Source of the DNA: Luzula sylvatica
Lineage: Eukaryota; Streptophyta; Magnoliopsida; Poales; Juncaceae
Direction: 5' to 3'
Length of the DNA stretch: 64,000 nucleotides
Assembly (NCBI GenBank): GCA_946800325.1
Contig: OX326959.1
Span: forward strand, 30,852,527-30,916,526
Of this stretch, positions 1 to 10,479 are shown in pieces. Both the position numbers and the translations under genes were made by a program. How positions within the stretch are numbered: the first letter of the stretch is position 1; the number at the start of each line of letters is the position of its first letter. The notes below the pieces were generated by a model that saw nothing but the letters and a program-made list of their open reading frames with translations, had not been told where the DNA came from and searched no databases.

Positions 1-1588
1 GTTTGTTTTTTTCTTCAAAAATTGAAAATTAGTTTGTGGTTTTCTAAAGAAAAAAGAAAAATTAGTTTGTGGTTTTCTTCAAAAAATGAAAATTAGTTTG
101 TGGTTTTCTTCAAAAAAAGAAAACTAGTTTGTGGTCTTCTTCAATAAACGAAAATTAGTTAGTGGTTTTCTTCAAAAAAAGAAAAAATAGTATGTGGTTT
201 TCTTCAAAAAAGAAAAATTAGATTTTGGCTTTTTCCAAAAAAAAGAAAATTAGTTTGTGGTTTTGTTCAAAAAAAGAAAATTAGATTGTGGTTTTCTTCA
301 AAAAAAGAAAAATTAGTTTGTGGTTTTCTTCAAAAAAAAAGAAAATTAGTTTGTGGTTTTCTTCAAAAAAGAAAATTAGTTTGTGGTTTTCTTAGGAAAT
401 AGAAAATTAGATTGTGGTTTTCTTCAAAAAAAAGAAAAATTAGTTTCTGGCTTTCTTCAAAAATAGAAAATTAGTTTGTGGTTTAAAAAAAAAAAACAAA
501 ATTAGTTTGAGGTTTTCTTCAAAAAAAGAAAATTAGTTTGAGGTTTTCTTCAAAAAAAGAAAATTAGTGTGTCATTTTCTTCAAAAAAAGGAAATTAGTT
601 TGTGGTTTTGTTCAAAAAAAGAAAATTAGTTTGTGGTTTTCTTCAAAAAAAGAAAATTAGTTTGTGGTTTTCTTCAAAAAAAGAAAAATTAGTTTGTGGT
701 TTTCTTAAAAAAAAAAGAAAAATTAGTTTGTGGTTTTCTTCTAGAAAAGAAAAATTAGTTTGTGGTTTTCTTCAAAAAAATGAAAATTAGTTTGTGGTTT
801 TCTTCAAAAAAAGAATATTAGTTTGTGGTTTTCTTCAAAAAAAGAAAATTAGTATTACTTTGGGGTTTCCTTCAAAAAATGAAAAATTAGTTTGTGGTTT
901 TCTTCAAAAAAGAAAAAGAAAATTAGTTTGTGGTTTTCCTCAAAAAAAGAAAATTAGTATGTGGTTTTCTTAATAAAAAGACAAATTAGTTTGTGGTTTT
1001 CTTCAAAAAAAATTAAATTAGTTTGTGGTTTTCTTCAAAAAAAGAAAATTAGTTTGTGGTTTTCTTCAAAAATAGAAAATTAGTTTGTGGTTTTCTTCAA
1101 AAAAAGAAAAATAAGATTGTGGTTTTCTTAAAAAAAAAAAAACTAGTTTGTGGTTTTCTTCAAAAAAAAAAAAAATTAGTTTTTGGTTTTCTTCAAAAAA
1201 AGAAAATTAGTTTGTGGTTTTCTTCAAAAATAGAAAATTAGATTGTGGTTTTCTTGAAAAAAAGAAAAATTAGTTTGTGGTTTTCTTCAAAAAAAAGAAA
1301 ATTAGTTTGTTGTTTTCCACAAAAAAAGAAAATTAGTTTGTGGTTTTCTTAAAAAAAAGAAAAATTAGTTTGTGGTTTTCTTCAAAAAAAGAAAAATTAG
1401 TTTGTGGTTTTCAAAAAAAAAAAAAAAATTAGTTTGAGGTTTTCTTAAAAAAAACAAAATTAGTTTCTGGTTTTCTTAAAAAAAAGAAAATTAGTTTGTG
1501 GTTTTCTTCAAAAAAAAAGAAAATTAGTTTGTGGGTTTCTTCAAAAAAAGAAAATTAGTTTGTGCTTTTCTTCAAAAAAAGAAAATTA
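1..1588 (+). repeat. Degenerate higher-order block, copy 1
   Basis: This block begins with a rare monomer with T-rich text (TTTGTTTTTTTCTTC followed by AAAAATTG), which recurs at 1,589. Shared markers are TAGTATGTGG (188 and 1,745), TTAGATTTTGG followed by CT, an AGTATTACTT insertion (851 and 2,662), the AGAAAAAGAAAATTAG spacer near 911, TTAATAAAAAG and ATAAGATTG (1,111 and 2,923). The offset drifts from 1,588 to 1,557 to about 1,811, so monomers were lost and about eight gained between copies. Divergence is higher than in later blocks, suggesting an older duplication. Confidence 0.75.
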
Positions 1589-3200
1589 GTTTGTTTTTTT
1601 CTTCAAAAATTGAAAATTAGTTTGTGGTTTTCTTAAAAAAAAAGAAAAATTAGTTTGTGGTTTTCTTCAAAAAAAGAAAACTAGTTTGTGGTTTTCTTCA
1701 AAAAAAGAAAATTAGTCAGTGGTTTTCTTCAAAAAAAAAAAAAATAGTATGTGGTTTTCTTCAAAAAAAGAAAAATTAGATTTTGGCTTTCTTCAAAAAA
1801 AAAAAAAATTAGTTTGTGGTTTTGTTCAAAAAAAGAAAATTAGATTGTGGTTTTCTTAAAAAAAAGAAAAATTAGTTTGTGGTTTTCTTCAAAAAAAAAG
1901 AAAATTAGTTTGTGGTTTTCTTCAAAAAAAGAAAATTAGTTTGTGGTTTTCTTCAGAAATAGAAAATTAGATTGTGGATTTCTTCAAACAAAAGAAAAAT
2001 TAGTTTCTGGTTTTCTTCAAAAAAAGAAAATTAGTTTGTGGTTTTCTTCTAAAAAAGAAAATTAGTTTGTGGTTTTCTTCAAAAAAAGGAAATTAGTTTG
2101 TGGTTTTCTTAAAAAATAGAAAATTAGATTGTGGTTTTCTTCAAAAAAAGAAAAATTAGATTGTGGTTTTCTTCAAAAAAACAAAATTAGTTTGTGGTTT
2201 TCTTCTAAAAAAGGAAATTAGTTTGTGGTTTTCTAAAAAAAAAGAAAATTATTTTGAGGTTTTCTTCAAAAAAAAAAAAAATTAGTTTGTGGTTTTCTTC
2301 AAAAAAAGAAAAATTAGTTTGCGGTTTTCTTCAAAAAAAAAGAAAATTAATTTGTGGTTTTCTTCAAAAAAAAAAAACTAGTTTGTGGTTTTCTTCAAAA
2401 AAAGAAAATTAGTTTGTGGTTTTCCTCAAAAATAGAAAATTAGTTTGTGGTTTTCTTCAAAAATAGAAAATTAATTTGTGGTTTTCTTCAAAAAAAGAAA
2501 ATTAGTTTGTGGTTTTCTTCAAAAAAAGAAAATTAGTTTGTGGTTTTCTCAAAAAAATAAAATTAGTTTGTGGTTTTCTTCAAAAAAAAAAAAAATTAGT
2601 TTGTGGCTTTCTTCAAAAAAAAAAAAATTAGTTTGTGGTTTTCTTCAAAAAAAAAAAAATTAGTATTACTTTGTGGTTTCCTTCAAAAAAAGAAAAATAA
2701 GTTTGTGGTTTTCTTCAAAAAAGAAAAAGAAAATTAGTTTGTGGTTTTCCTCAAAAAAAGAAAATTAGTATGTGGTTTTCTTAATAAAAAGAAAAATTAG
2801 TTTGTGGTTTTCTTCAAAAAAAAGAAAATTAGTTTGTGGTTTTCTTCAAAAAAAGAAAATTAGTTTGTGGTTTTCTTCAAAAATAGAAAATTAGTTTGTG
2901 GTTTTCTTCAAAAAAAAGAAAAATAAGATTGTGGTTTTCTTAAAAAAAAAAAAAACTAGTTTGTGGTTTTCTTCAAACAAAAAAAAAATTAGTTTGTGGT
3001 TTTCTTCAAAAAAAGAAAATTAGTTTGTGGTTTTCTTCAAAAATAGAAAATTAGATTGTGGTTTTCTTCAAAAAAAGAAAAATTAGTTTGTGGTTTTCTT
3101 CAAAAAAAGAAAAATTAGTTTGTGGTTTTCTTCAAAAAAAGAAAAATTAGTTTGTGGTTTTCTATAAAAAAAAGAAAATTAGTTTGAACTTTTCTTCAAA
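1589..3200 (+). repeat. Degenerate higher-order block, copy 2
   Basis: This is the partner of 1-1,588, with the same ordered rare monomers but an extra stretch of roughly 250 bp before the AGTATTACTT marker at 2,662. The module around 2,045-2,280 (TCTTCTAAAAAAG, then AAGGAAATTAG, then TTAAAAAATAG, then ATTTTGAGG) also appears near 4,861 and 5,492, so this stretch took part in further exchange. The right edge is approximate because markers fade after about 3,050. Confidence 0.65.
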
Positions 3201-4554
3201 AAAGAAAATTAGTTTGTGATTTTCTTCAAAAAAAGAAAATTAGTTTGTGGTTTTCTTCAAAAAAAGAAAATTAGATTGTGGTTTTCTTCAAAAAAAAGAA
3301 AATTAGTTTGTGGTTTTCTTCAAAAAAAGAAAATTAGTTTGTGGTTTTCTTCAAAAAAAGAAAATTAGTTTGGGGTTTTCTTCAAAAAAAGAAAATTAGT
3401 TCGTGGTTTTCTTCAAAAAAAGAAAATTAGTTTGTGGTTTTCTTCAAAAAAAAAAAAATTAGTTTGTGGCTTTCTTCAAAAAAAAAGAAAATTAGTTTGT
3501 GGTTTTCTTCAAAAAAAGAAAATTAGTCTGTGGTTTTCTACCAAAAAAGAAAAATTAGTATGTGGTTTTCTAAAAAAAAAAAAAATTAGTTTGAGGTTTT
3601 CTTCAAAAAAACAAAATTAGTTTCTGGTTTACTTCAAAAAAATAAAATTAGTTTGTTGTTTTCCTCAAAAAAAAGAAAATTAGTTTGTGGTTTTCCTCAA
3701 AAAAAGAAATTAGTTTGTGGTTTTCTTCAAAAAAAGAAAATTAGTTTGTGGTTTTCTTCATAAAAAGAAAAATTAGTTTGTGGTTTTCTTCAAAAAAAGA
3801 AAATTAGTTTCTGGTTTTCTTAAAAAAAAAACAAACTAGTTTGTGGTTTTCTTCAAAAAAAGAAAAATTAGTTTGTGGTTTTCTTGAAAAAAAGAAAACT
3901 AGTTTTTGGTTTTCTTCAAAAAAAGAAAAATTGTTGTGGCTTTCTTCAAAAAAAGAAAATTAGTTTGTGGTTTTCTTCAAAAAAAGAAATCTAGTTTGTG
4001 GTTTTCTTCAAAAAAAGATAAATTAGTTTGTGGTTTTCCTCAAAAAAAAGAAAATTAATTTGTGGTTTTCTTCAAAAAAAGAAATTTAGATTGTGGTTTT
4101 CTTCAAAAATAGAAAATTAGTTTGTGGTTTTCTTCAAAAAAAGAAAATTAGTTTGTGGTTTTCTTCAAAAAAAGAAAATTAGTTTGTGGTTTTCTCAAAA
4201 AAAAAAAAATTAGTTTGTGGTTTTGATAAAAAAAAAAAAAAATTAGTTTGTTGCTTTCTTCAAAAAAAAAGAAAATTAGTTTGTGGTTTTCTTCAAAAAA
4301 AGAAAAAATTAGTTTGTGGTTTTCTTCAAAAAAAGAAAAATTAGTTTGTGGTTTTCTTCAAAAAAAGAAAAATTAGTTTGTGGTTTTCTTCAAAAAAAGA
4401 AAATTAGTTTCTGGTTTTCTTAAAAAAAAAAAATAGTTTGTGGTTTTCTTCAAAAAAAGAAAAATTAGTTTGTGGTTTTCTTGAAAAAAAGAAAAATTAG
4501 TTTGTGGTTTTATTCAAAAAAAAAAAAATTAGTTTGTTGTTTTCTTCAAAAAAA
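3200..4554 (+). repeat. Diverged satellite monomers
   Basis: These are satellite monomers with many private substitutions and no clean long-range repeat that I could follow. Local resemblances exist: the TTCTGG monomer followed by TTCTTAAAAAAAAA near 3,810 recurs near 4,410, and CTAGTTTTTGG near 3,900 recurs at 4,630. One monomer near 3,950 has lost two bases of the core (TTGTTGTGG). No gene is present in this stretch. Confidence 0.8.
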
Positions 4555-5185
4555 GAAAAATTAGAATTAGTTTGTGGTTTTCTTCAAAAAAAGAAAATTA
4601 GTTTGTGGTTTTCTTCAAAAAAAGAAAACTAGTTTTTGGTTTTCTTCAAAAAAAGAAAAATTGTTTGTGGTTTTCTTCAAAAAAAGAAAATTAGTTTGTG
4701 GTTTTCTTCAAAAAAAGAAATCTAGTTTGTGGTTTTCTTCAAAAAAAGATAAATTAGTTTGTGGTTTTCTAAAAAAAAAGAAAATTAGTTTGAACTTTTC
4801 TTCAAAAAAAGAAATTTAGTTTGTGGTTTTCTTCAAAAAAAGAAAATTAGTTTGTGGTTTTCTTCTAAAAAAGAAAATTAGTTTGTGGTTTTCTTCAAAA
4901 AAAGGAAATTAGTTTGTGGTTTTCTTAAAAAATAGAAAATTAGATTGTGGTTTTCTTCAAAAAAAAGAAATTAGATTGTGGTTTTCTTCAAAAAAACAAA
5001 ATTAGTTTGTGGTTTTCTTCAAAAATAGAAAATTAGTTTTTGGTTTTCTTCAAAAAAAAAAAACTAGTTTGTGGTTTTCTTCAAAATAAGAAAAATTAGT
5101 TTGTGGTTTTCTTGAAAAAAAGAAAAATTAGTTTGTGGTTTTATTCAAAAAAAAAACATTAGTTTGTGGTTTTCTTTAAAAAAAG
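4555..5185 (+). repeat. About 630-bp higher-order repeat, copy 1
   Basis: The block opens at the insertion-bearing monomer (TTAGAATTAG near 4,561). Ordered markers match the next block: CTAGTTTTTGG, AAATTGTTTG, GAAATCTAG, AGATAAATTAG, TTTGAACTTTTC, TCTTCTAAAAAAG (4,861) and TTAAAAAATAG. Each recurs 630-632 bp downstream. This is about 20 monomers. Confidence 0.8.
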
Positions 5186-5815
5186 AAAAATTAGAATTGG
5201 TTTGTGGTTTTCTTCAAAAAAAGAAAATTAGTTTGTGGTTTTCTTCAAAAAAAGAAAACTAGGTTTTGGTTTTCTCCAAAAAAAGAAAAATTGTTTGTGG
5301 TTTTCTTCAAAAAAAGAAAATTAGTTTGTGGTTTTCTTCAAAAAAAGAAATCTAGTTTATGGTTTTTTTCATAAAAAGATAAATTAGTTTGTGGTTTTCT
5401 AAAAAAAAAGGAAAATTAGTTTGAACTTTTCTTCAAAAAAAGAAAATTAGTTTGTGGTTTTCTTCAAAAAAAGAAAATTAGTTTGTGGTTTTCTTCTAAA
5501 AAAGAAAATTAGTTTGTGGTTTTCTTCAAAAAAAGGAAATTAGTTTGTGGTTTTCTTAAAAAATAGAAAATTAGATTGTGGTTTTCTTCAAAAAAAGAAA
5601 AATTAGATTGTGGTTTTCTTCAAAAAAACAAAATTAGTTTGTGGTTTTCTTCAAAAAAAGGAAATTAGTTTGTGGTTTTCTCAAAAAAAAGAAAATTATT
5701 TTGAGGTTTTATTCAAAAAAAAAAAAAATTAGTTTGTGGTTTTATTAAAAAAAAAAGTAAATTAGTTTGTCGTTTTATTCAAAAAAAAAGTAAATTAGTT
5801 TGTGGTTTTCATCAA
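5186..5815 (+). repeat. About 630-bp higher-order repeat, copy 2
   Basis: The markers are in the same order as in 4,555-5,185, starting with a TTAGAATTGG version of the insertion near 5,190 and including TTTGAACTTTTC near 5,422 and TCTTCTAAAAAAG at 5,492. Point changes separate the copies, for example CTAGGTTTTGG here against CTAGTTTTTGG. The right-hand part, near 5,660-5,710, also matches 2,215-2,265. Confidence 0.78.
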
Positions 5816-6442
5816 AAAAAGAAAATTAGTTTGTGGTTTTCTTCAAAAAAAGAAAAATTAGTTTGTGGTTTTCTTCAAAAAAAAAAACTAGTTTGTGGTT
5901 TTCTTCAAAAAAAGAAAAATTAGTTTGTGGTTTTCTTCAAAAAAAGAAAAATTTGTTTGTGGTTTTATTAAAAAAAAAAGAATATTAGTTTGTGGTTTTC
6001 TTCAAAAAAAGAAAAATTAGTTTGTGGTTTTCTTCAAAAAAAGAAAAATTTGTTTATGGTTTTATTCAAAAAAAAGAATATTAGTTTGTGGTTTTCTTCA
6101 AAAATAGAAAACTAGTTTGTGGTTTTCTACAAAAAAATAAAAAATAGAATTAGTTTATTGTTTTCTTCAAATAAAAGAAAATTAGTTTGTGGTCTTCTTC
6201 AAAAAAAGAGACTTGTTTTTGGTTTTCTTCAAAAAAAGAAAAAATTGTTTGTGGTTTTCTTCAAAAAAAGAAAATTAGTTTGTGGTTTTCTTCGAAAAAA
6301 GAAATCTAGTTTGTGCTTTTCTTCAAAAAAAGAAAAATTAGTTTGTGGTTTTCTTCAAAAAAAGATAAATTAGTTTGTGGTTTTCTTAAAAAAAAGAAAA
6401 TTAGTTTGTGGTTTTCTTCTTAAAAAAAAAACTATTTTGTGG

Positions 6443-6462
6443 TTTTCTTCAAAAGAAGAAAA
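6443..6462 (+). repeat. Hairpin monomer (perfect 8-bp inverted repeat)
   Basis: TTTTCTTC, a four-A loop, then GAAGAAAA forms a perfect inverted repeat. It arises because the A-tract is shortened and an extra GAA is present. The same 20-bp palindrome occurs at 9,270, 11,528, 12,634, 14,855, 16,895, 18,001, 20,858, 23,079 and 24,283. It usually sits one monomer after a TTCTTCTTAAAA monomer. A version with 7-bp arms occurs at 29,713, 32,831, 35,948, 39,063, 40,160, 45,688, 52,318 and 63,169. Confidence 0.85.
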
Positions 6463-7861
6463 TTAGTTTGTGGTTTTCTTCAAAAAAGAAGAAAATTAGT
6501 TTGTGGTTTTCATCAAAAAAAGAAAATTAGTTTGTGGTTTTCTTCAAAAAAAGAAAATTAGTTTATGGTTTTCTTCAAAACAAAAAAACTAGTTTGTGGT
6601 TTTTTTCAAAAAAAGAAAAATTAGTTTGTGGTTTTCTTCAAAAAAAGAAAATTAGTTTGTGGTTTTCTACAAAAAAAAAGAAAATTAGTTTGTTGTTTTC
6701 TTCAAAAAAAGAAAAATTAGTTTGTGGCTTTCTTCAAAAAAAAAGAAAATTAGTTTGTGGTTTTCATCAAAAAAAGAAAATTAGTTTGTGGTTTTCTTCA
6801 AAAAAAGAAAATTAGTTTGTGGTTTTCTTCAAAAAAAGAAAATTAGTTTGTGGTTTTCTTCAAAAAAAAAAAATAGTTTGTGGTTTTTTTCAAAAAAAGA
6901 AAAATTAGTTTGTGGTTTTCTTCAAAAATAAAAAATTAGTTTTTGGTTTTCTAAAAATAAAGAAAATGAGTTTGAGGTTTTCTTCAAAAAAAGAAAACTA
7001 GTTTGTGGTTTTCTTCAAAAAAAGAAAAAATTAGTTTGTGGTTTTCTTCAAAAAAGAAGTAAATTAGTTTGTGCTTTTCTTCAAAAAAAGAAAATTAGTT
7101 TGTGGTTTTCTTCAAAAAAAGAAAATTAGTTTGTGGTTTTCTTCAAAAAAAAAAGTAAATTAGTTTGTGGTTTTCATCAAAAAAAAAGTAAATTAGTTTG
7201 TGGTTTTCATCAAAAAAAAGAAAATTTGTTTGTGGTTTTCTTCAAAAAAAAGGAAATTAGTTTGTGGTTTTCTTCATAAAATGAAAACTAGTTTGTGGTT
7301 TCCTTCAAAAAAAGAAAATCAGTTTGTGGTTTTCTTCAAAAAAAGAAAATTACTTTGTGGTTTCATTCAAAAAAAGAAAAAAAATAGTTTGGGGTTTTCT
7401 TAAAAAAGAAAAGAAAATTAGTTTGTGGTTTTATTCAAAAAAAGAAAATTACTTTCTGGTTTTCTTCAAAAAAAGAAAATTAGTTTGTGGCTTTCTTCAA
7501 AAAAATGAAAATTAGTTTGTTGTTTTCTTCAAAAAAAGAATACTAGTTTGTGGTTTTCTTCAAAAAAAGAAAATTAGTTTGTGGTTTTCTTCAAAAAAAG
7601 AAAATTACTTTGTGGTTTCCTTCAAAAAAAGAAAAAAATAGTTTGTGGTATTCTTAAAAAAGAAAAGAAAATTAGTTTGTGGTTTTATTCAAAAAAAGAA
7701 AATTACTTTCTGGTTTTCTTCAAAAAAAGAAAATTACTTTGTGGTTTCCTTCAAAAAAAGAAAAAAATAGATTGTGGTTTTCTTAAAAAGAAAAAGAAAA
7801 TTAGTTTGTGGTTTTATTCAAAAAAAGAAAACCAGTTTGTGGTTTTCTACAAAAAAATAAA

Positions 7862-7880
7862 AATTAGAATTAGTTTATGG
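7862..7880 (+). repeat. Insertion-bearing monomer, ATTAGAATTAG type
   Basis: A 6-bp duplication of the AATTAG part of the core gives ATTAGAATTAG, almost always followed by TTTATGG. It marks the 6-24 kb subfamily: near 6,147, 7,866, 8,941, 11,201, 12,307, 14,527, 15,632, 16,567, 17,672, 19,862, 20,561, 22,751 and 23,956. Related forms without TTTATGG are near 4,561 and 5,190. It gives a convenient register for aligning blocks. Confidence 0.85.
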
Positions 7881-10479
7881 TTTTCTTCAAAAAAAGAAAA
7901 TTAGTTTGTGGTCTTCTTCAAAAAAAGAAAACTAGTTTTTGGTTTTCTTCAAAAAAAGAAAAAATTGTTTGTGGTTTTCTTCAAAAAAAGAAATTAGTTT
8001 GTGGTTTTCTTCAAAAAAAGAAATCTAGTTTGTGGTTTTCTTCAAAAAAAGAAAAATTAGTTTGTGGTTTTCTTCAAAAAAAGATAAATTAGTTTGTGGT
8101 TTTCTTAAAAAAAAGAAAATTAGTTTGTGGTTTTCTTTAAAAATAGAAAATTAGTTTGTGGTTTTCTTCTTCAAAAAAAAACTAGTTTGTGGTTTTCTTC
8201 AAAAAAAGAAAATTAGTTTGTGGTTTTCTTCAAAAAAGAAGAAAATTAGTTTGTTGTTTTCATCGAAAAAAGAAAATTAGTTTGTGGTTTTCTTCAAAAA
8301 AAGAAAATTAGTTTGTGGTTTTCTTCAAAAAAACAAAACTAGTTTGTGGTTTTTTTCAAAAAAAGAAAAATTAGTTTGTGGTTTTCTTTAAAAATAGAAA
8401 ATTAGTTTGTGGTTTTCTAAAAAAAAAGAAAATGAGTTTGAGGTTTTCGTTAAAAAAAGAAAACTAGTTTGTGGTTTTCTTCAAAAAAAGAAAATTATTT
8501 TGTGGTTTTCTTCAAAAAAGAAGTAAATTAGTTTGTGGTTTTCTTCAAAAAAAGAAAATTAGTCTGTGGTTTTCTTCAAAAAAATAAAATTAGTTTGTGG
8601 TTTTCTTCAAAAAAAAAAGTAATTAGTTTGTGGTTTTCGTCAAAAAAAAGTAAATTAGTTTGTGGTTTTCATCAAAAAAAAGAAAATTAGTTTGTGGTTT
8701 TCTTCAAAAAAAGAAAATTAGTTTGTGGTTTTCTTCATAAAAAGAAAACTAGTTTGTGGTTTCTTTCAAAAAAAGAAAATTAGTTTGTGGTTTTCTTCAA
8801 AAAAAGAAAATTACTTTGCGGTTTCCTTCAAAAAAAGGAAAAAATAGTTTCTGGTTTTATTAAAAAACAAAAGAAAATTAGTTTGTGGTTTTATTCAAAA
8901 AAAGAAAACCAGTTTGTGGTTTTCTACAAAAAAATAAAAATTAGAATTAGCTTATGGTTTTCTTCAAAAAAAGAAAATTAGTTTGTGGTCTTCTTCAAAA
9001 AAAGAAAACTTGTTTTTGGTTTTCTTCAAAAAAAGAAAAAATTGTTTGTGGTTTTCTTCAAAAAAAGAAAATTAGTTTGTGGTTTTCTTCAAAAAAAGAA
9101 ATCTAGTTTGTGGTTTTCTTAAAAAAAGAAAAATTAGTTTGTGGTTTTCTTCAAAAAAAGATAAATTAGTTTGTGGTTTTCTTAAAAAAAAGAAAATTAG
9201 TTTGTGGTTTTCTTTAAAAATAGAAAATTAGTTTGTGGTTTTCTTCTTAAAAAAAAAACTAGTTTGTGGTTTTCTTCAAAAGAAGAAAATTAGTTTGTGG
9301 TTTTCTTCAAAAAAGAAGATAATTAGTTTGTGGTTTTCATCAAAAAAAGAAAATTAGTTTGTGGTTTTCTTCAAAAAAAGAAAATTAGTTTGTGGTTTTC
9401 TTCAAAAAAAAAAAACAAGTTTGTGGTTTTTTTCAAAAAAAGAAAAATTAGTCTGTGATTTTCTTCAAAAATAGAAAATTAGTTTGTGGTTTTCTAAAAA
9501 AATAGAAAATGAGTTTGAGGTTTTCTTCAAAAAAAGAAAACTAGTTTGTGGTTTTCTTCAAAAAAGATGTAAATTAGTTTGTGGTTTTCTTCAAAAAAAG
9601 AAAATTAGTTTGTGGTTTTCTTCGAAAAAAAAAAATTAGTTTGTGGTTTTCTTCAAAAAAAAAAGTAAATTAGTCTGTGGTTTTCATCAAAAAAAAGTAA
9701 ATTAGTTTGTGGTTTTCATAAAAAGAAAAGAAAATTAGTTTGTGGTTTTCTTCAAAAAACGAAAATTAGTTTGTGGTTTCTTCATAAAAAGAAAACTAGT
9801 TTGTGGTTTCCTTCAAAAAAAGAAAATTACTTCGTGGTTTTCTTCAAAAAAAGAAAATTACTTTGTGGTTTCCTTCAAAAAAAGAAAAAAATAGTTTGGG
9901 GTTTTCTTAAAAAAGAAAAGAAAATTAGTTTGTGGATTTATTCAAAAAAAGAAAATTAATTTCTGGTTTTCTACAAAAAAAGAAAATTAGTTTGTGGTTT
10001 TCTTCAAAAAAATGTAAATGAGTTTGTTGTTTTCTCCAAAAAAAGAATACTAGTTTGTGGTTTTCTTCAAAAAAAGAAAATTAGTTTGTGGTTTTCTTCA
10101 AAAAAAGAAAATTACTTTGTGGTTTCCTTCAAAAAAAGAAAAAAATAGTTTGTGGTATTCTTAAAAAAGAAAAGAAAATTAGTTTGTGGTTTTATTCAAA
10201 AAAAGAAAATTACTTTATGGTTTTCTTCAAAAAAAGAAAATTAGTTTGTGGTTTTCTTCAAAAAAAGAAAATTAGTTTGAGGCTTTCTTCAATAAAAGAA
10301 AATTAGTTTGTGGTTTTCCTCAAAAAAAGAAAATTAGTTTGTGGTTTTCTTAATAAAAAGAAAAATTAGTTTGTGGTTTTCCTCAAAAAAAAGAAAATTA
10401 ATTTGTGGTTTTCTTCAAAAAAAGAAAATTAGTTTGTGGTCTTCTTCAGAAATAGAAAATTAGTTTGTGGTTTTCTACA

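Noticed and set aside
602..790. Dozens of 60-100 codon frames across the window as possible small repetitive proteins
   Set aside because: They occur in all three + frames, follow monomer phase and start at arbitrary ATG or alternative codons (TTG, GTG) inside the repeat. No promoter, splice or ribosome-binding context is distinguishable from the repeat.
6443..6462. Intrinsic transcription terminator (hairpin followed by T-run)
   Set aside because: The palindrome is AT-rich with a weak stem, is followed by TTAGTTTG rather than a T-run, and lies in eukaryote-like satellite with no upstream gene.
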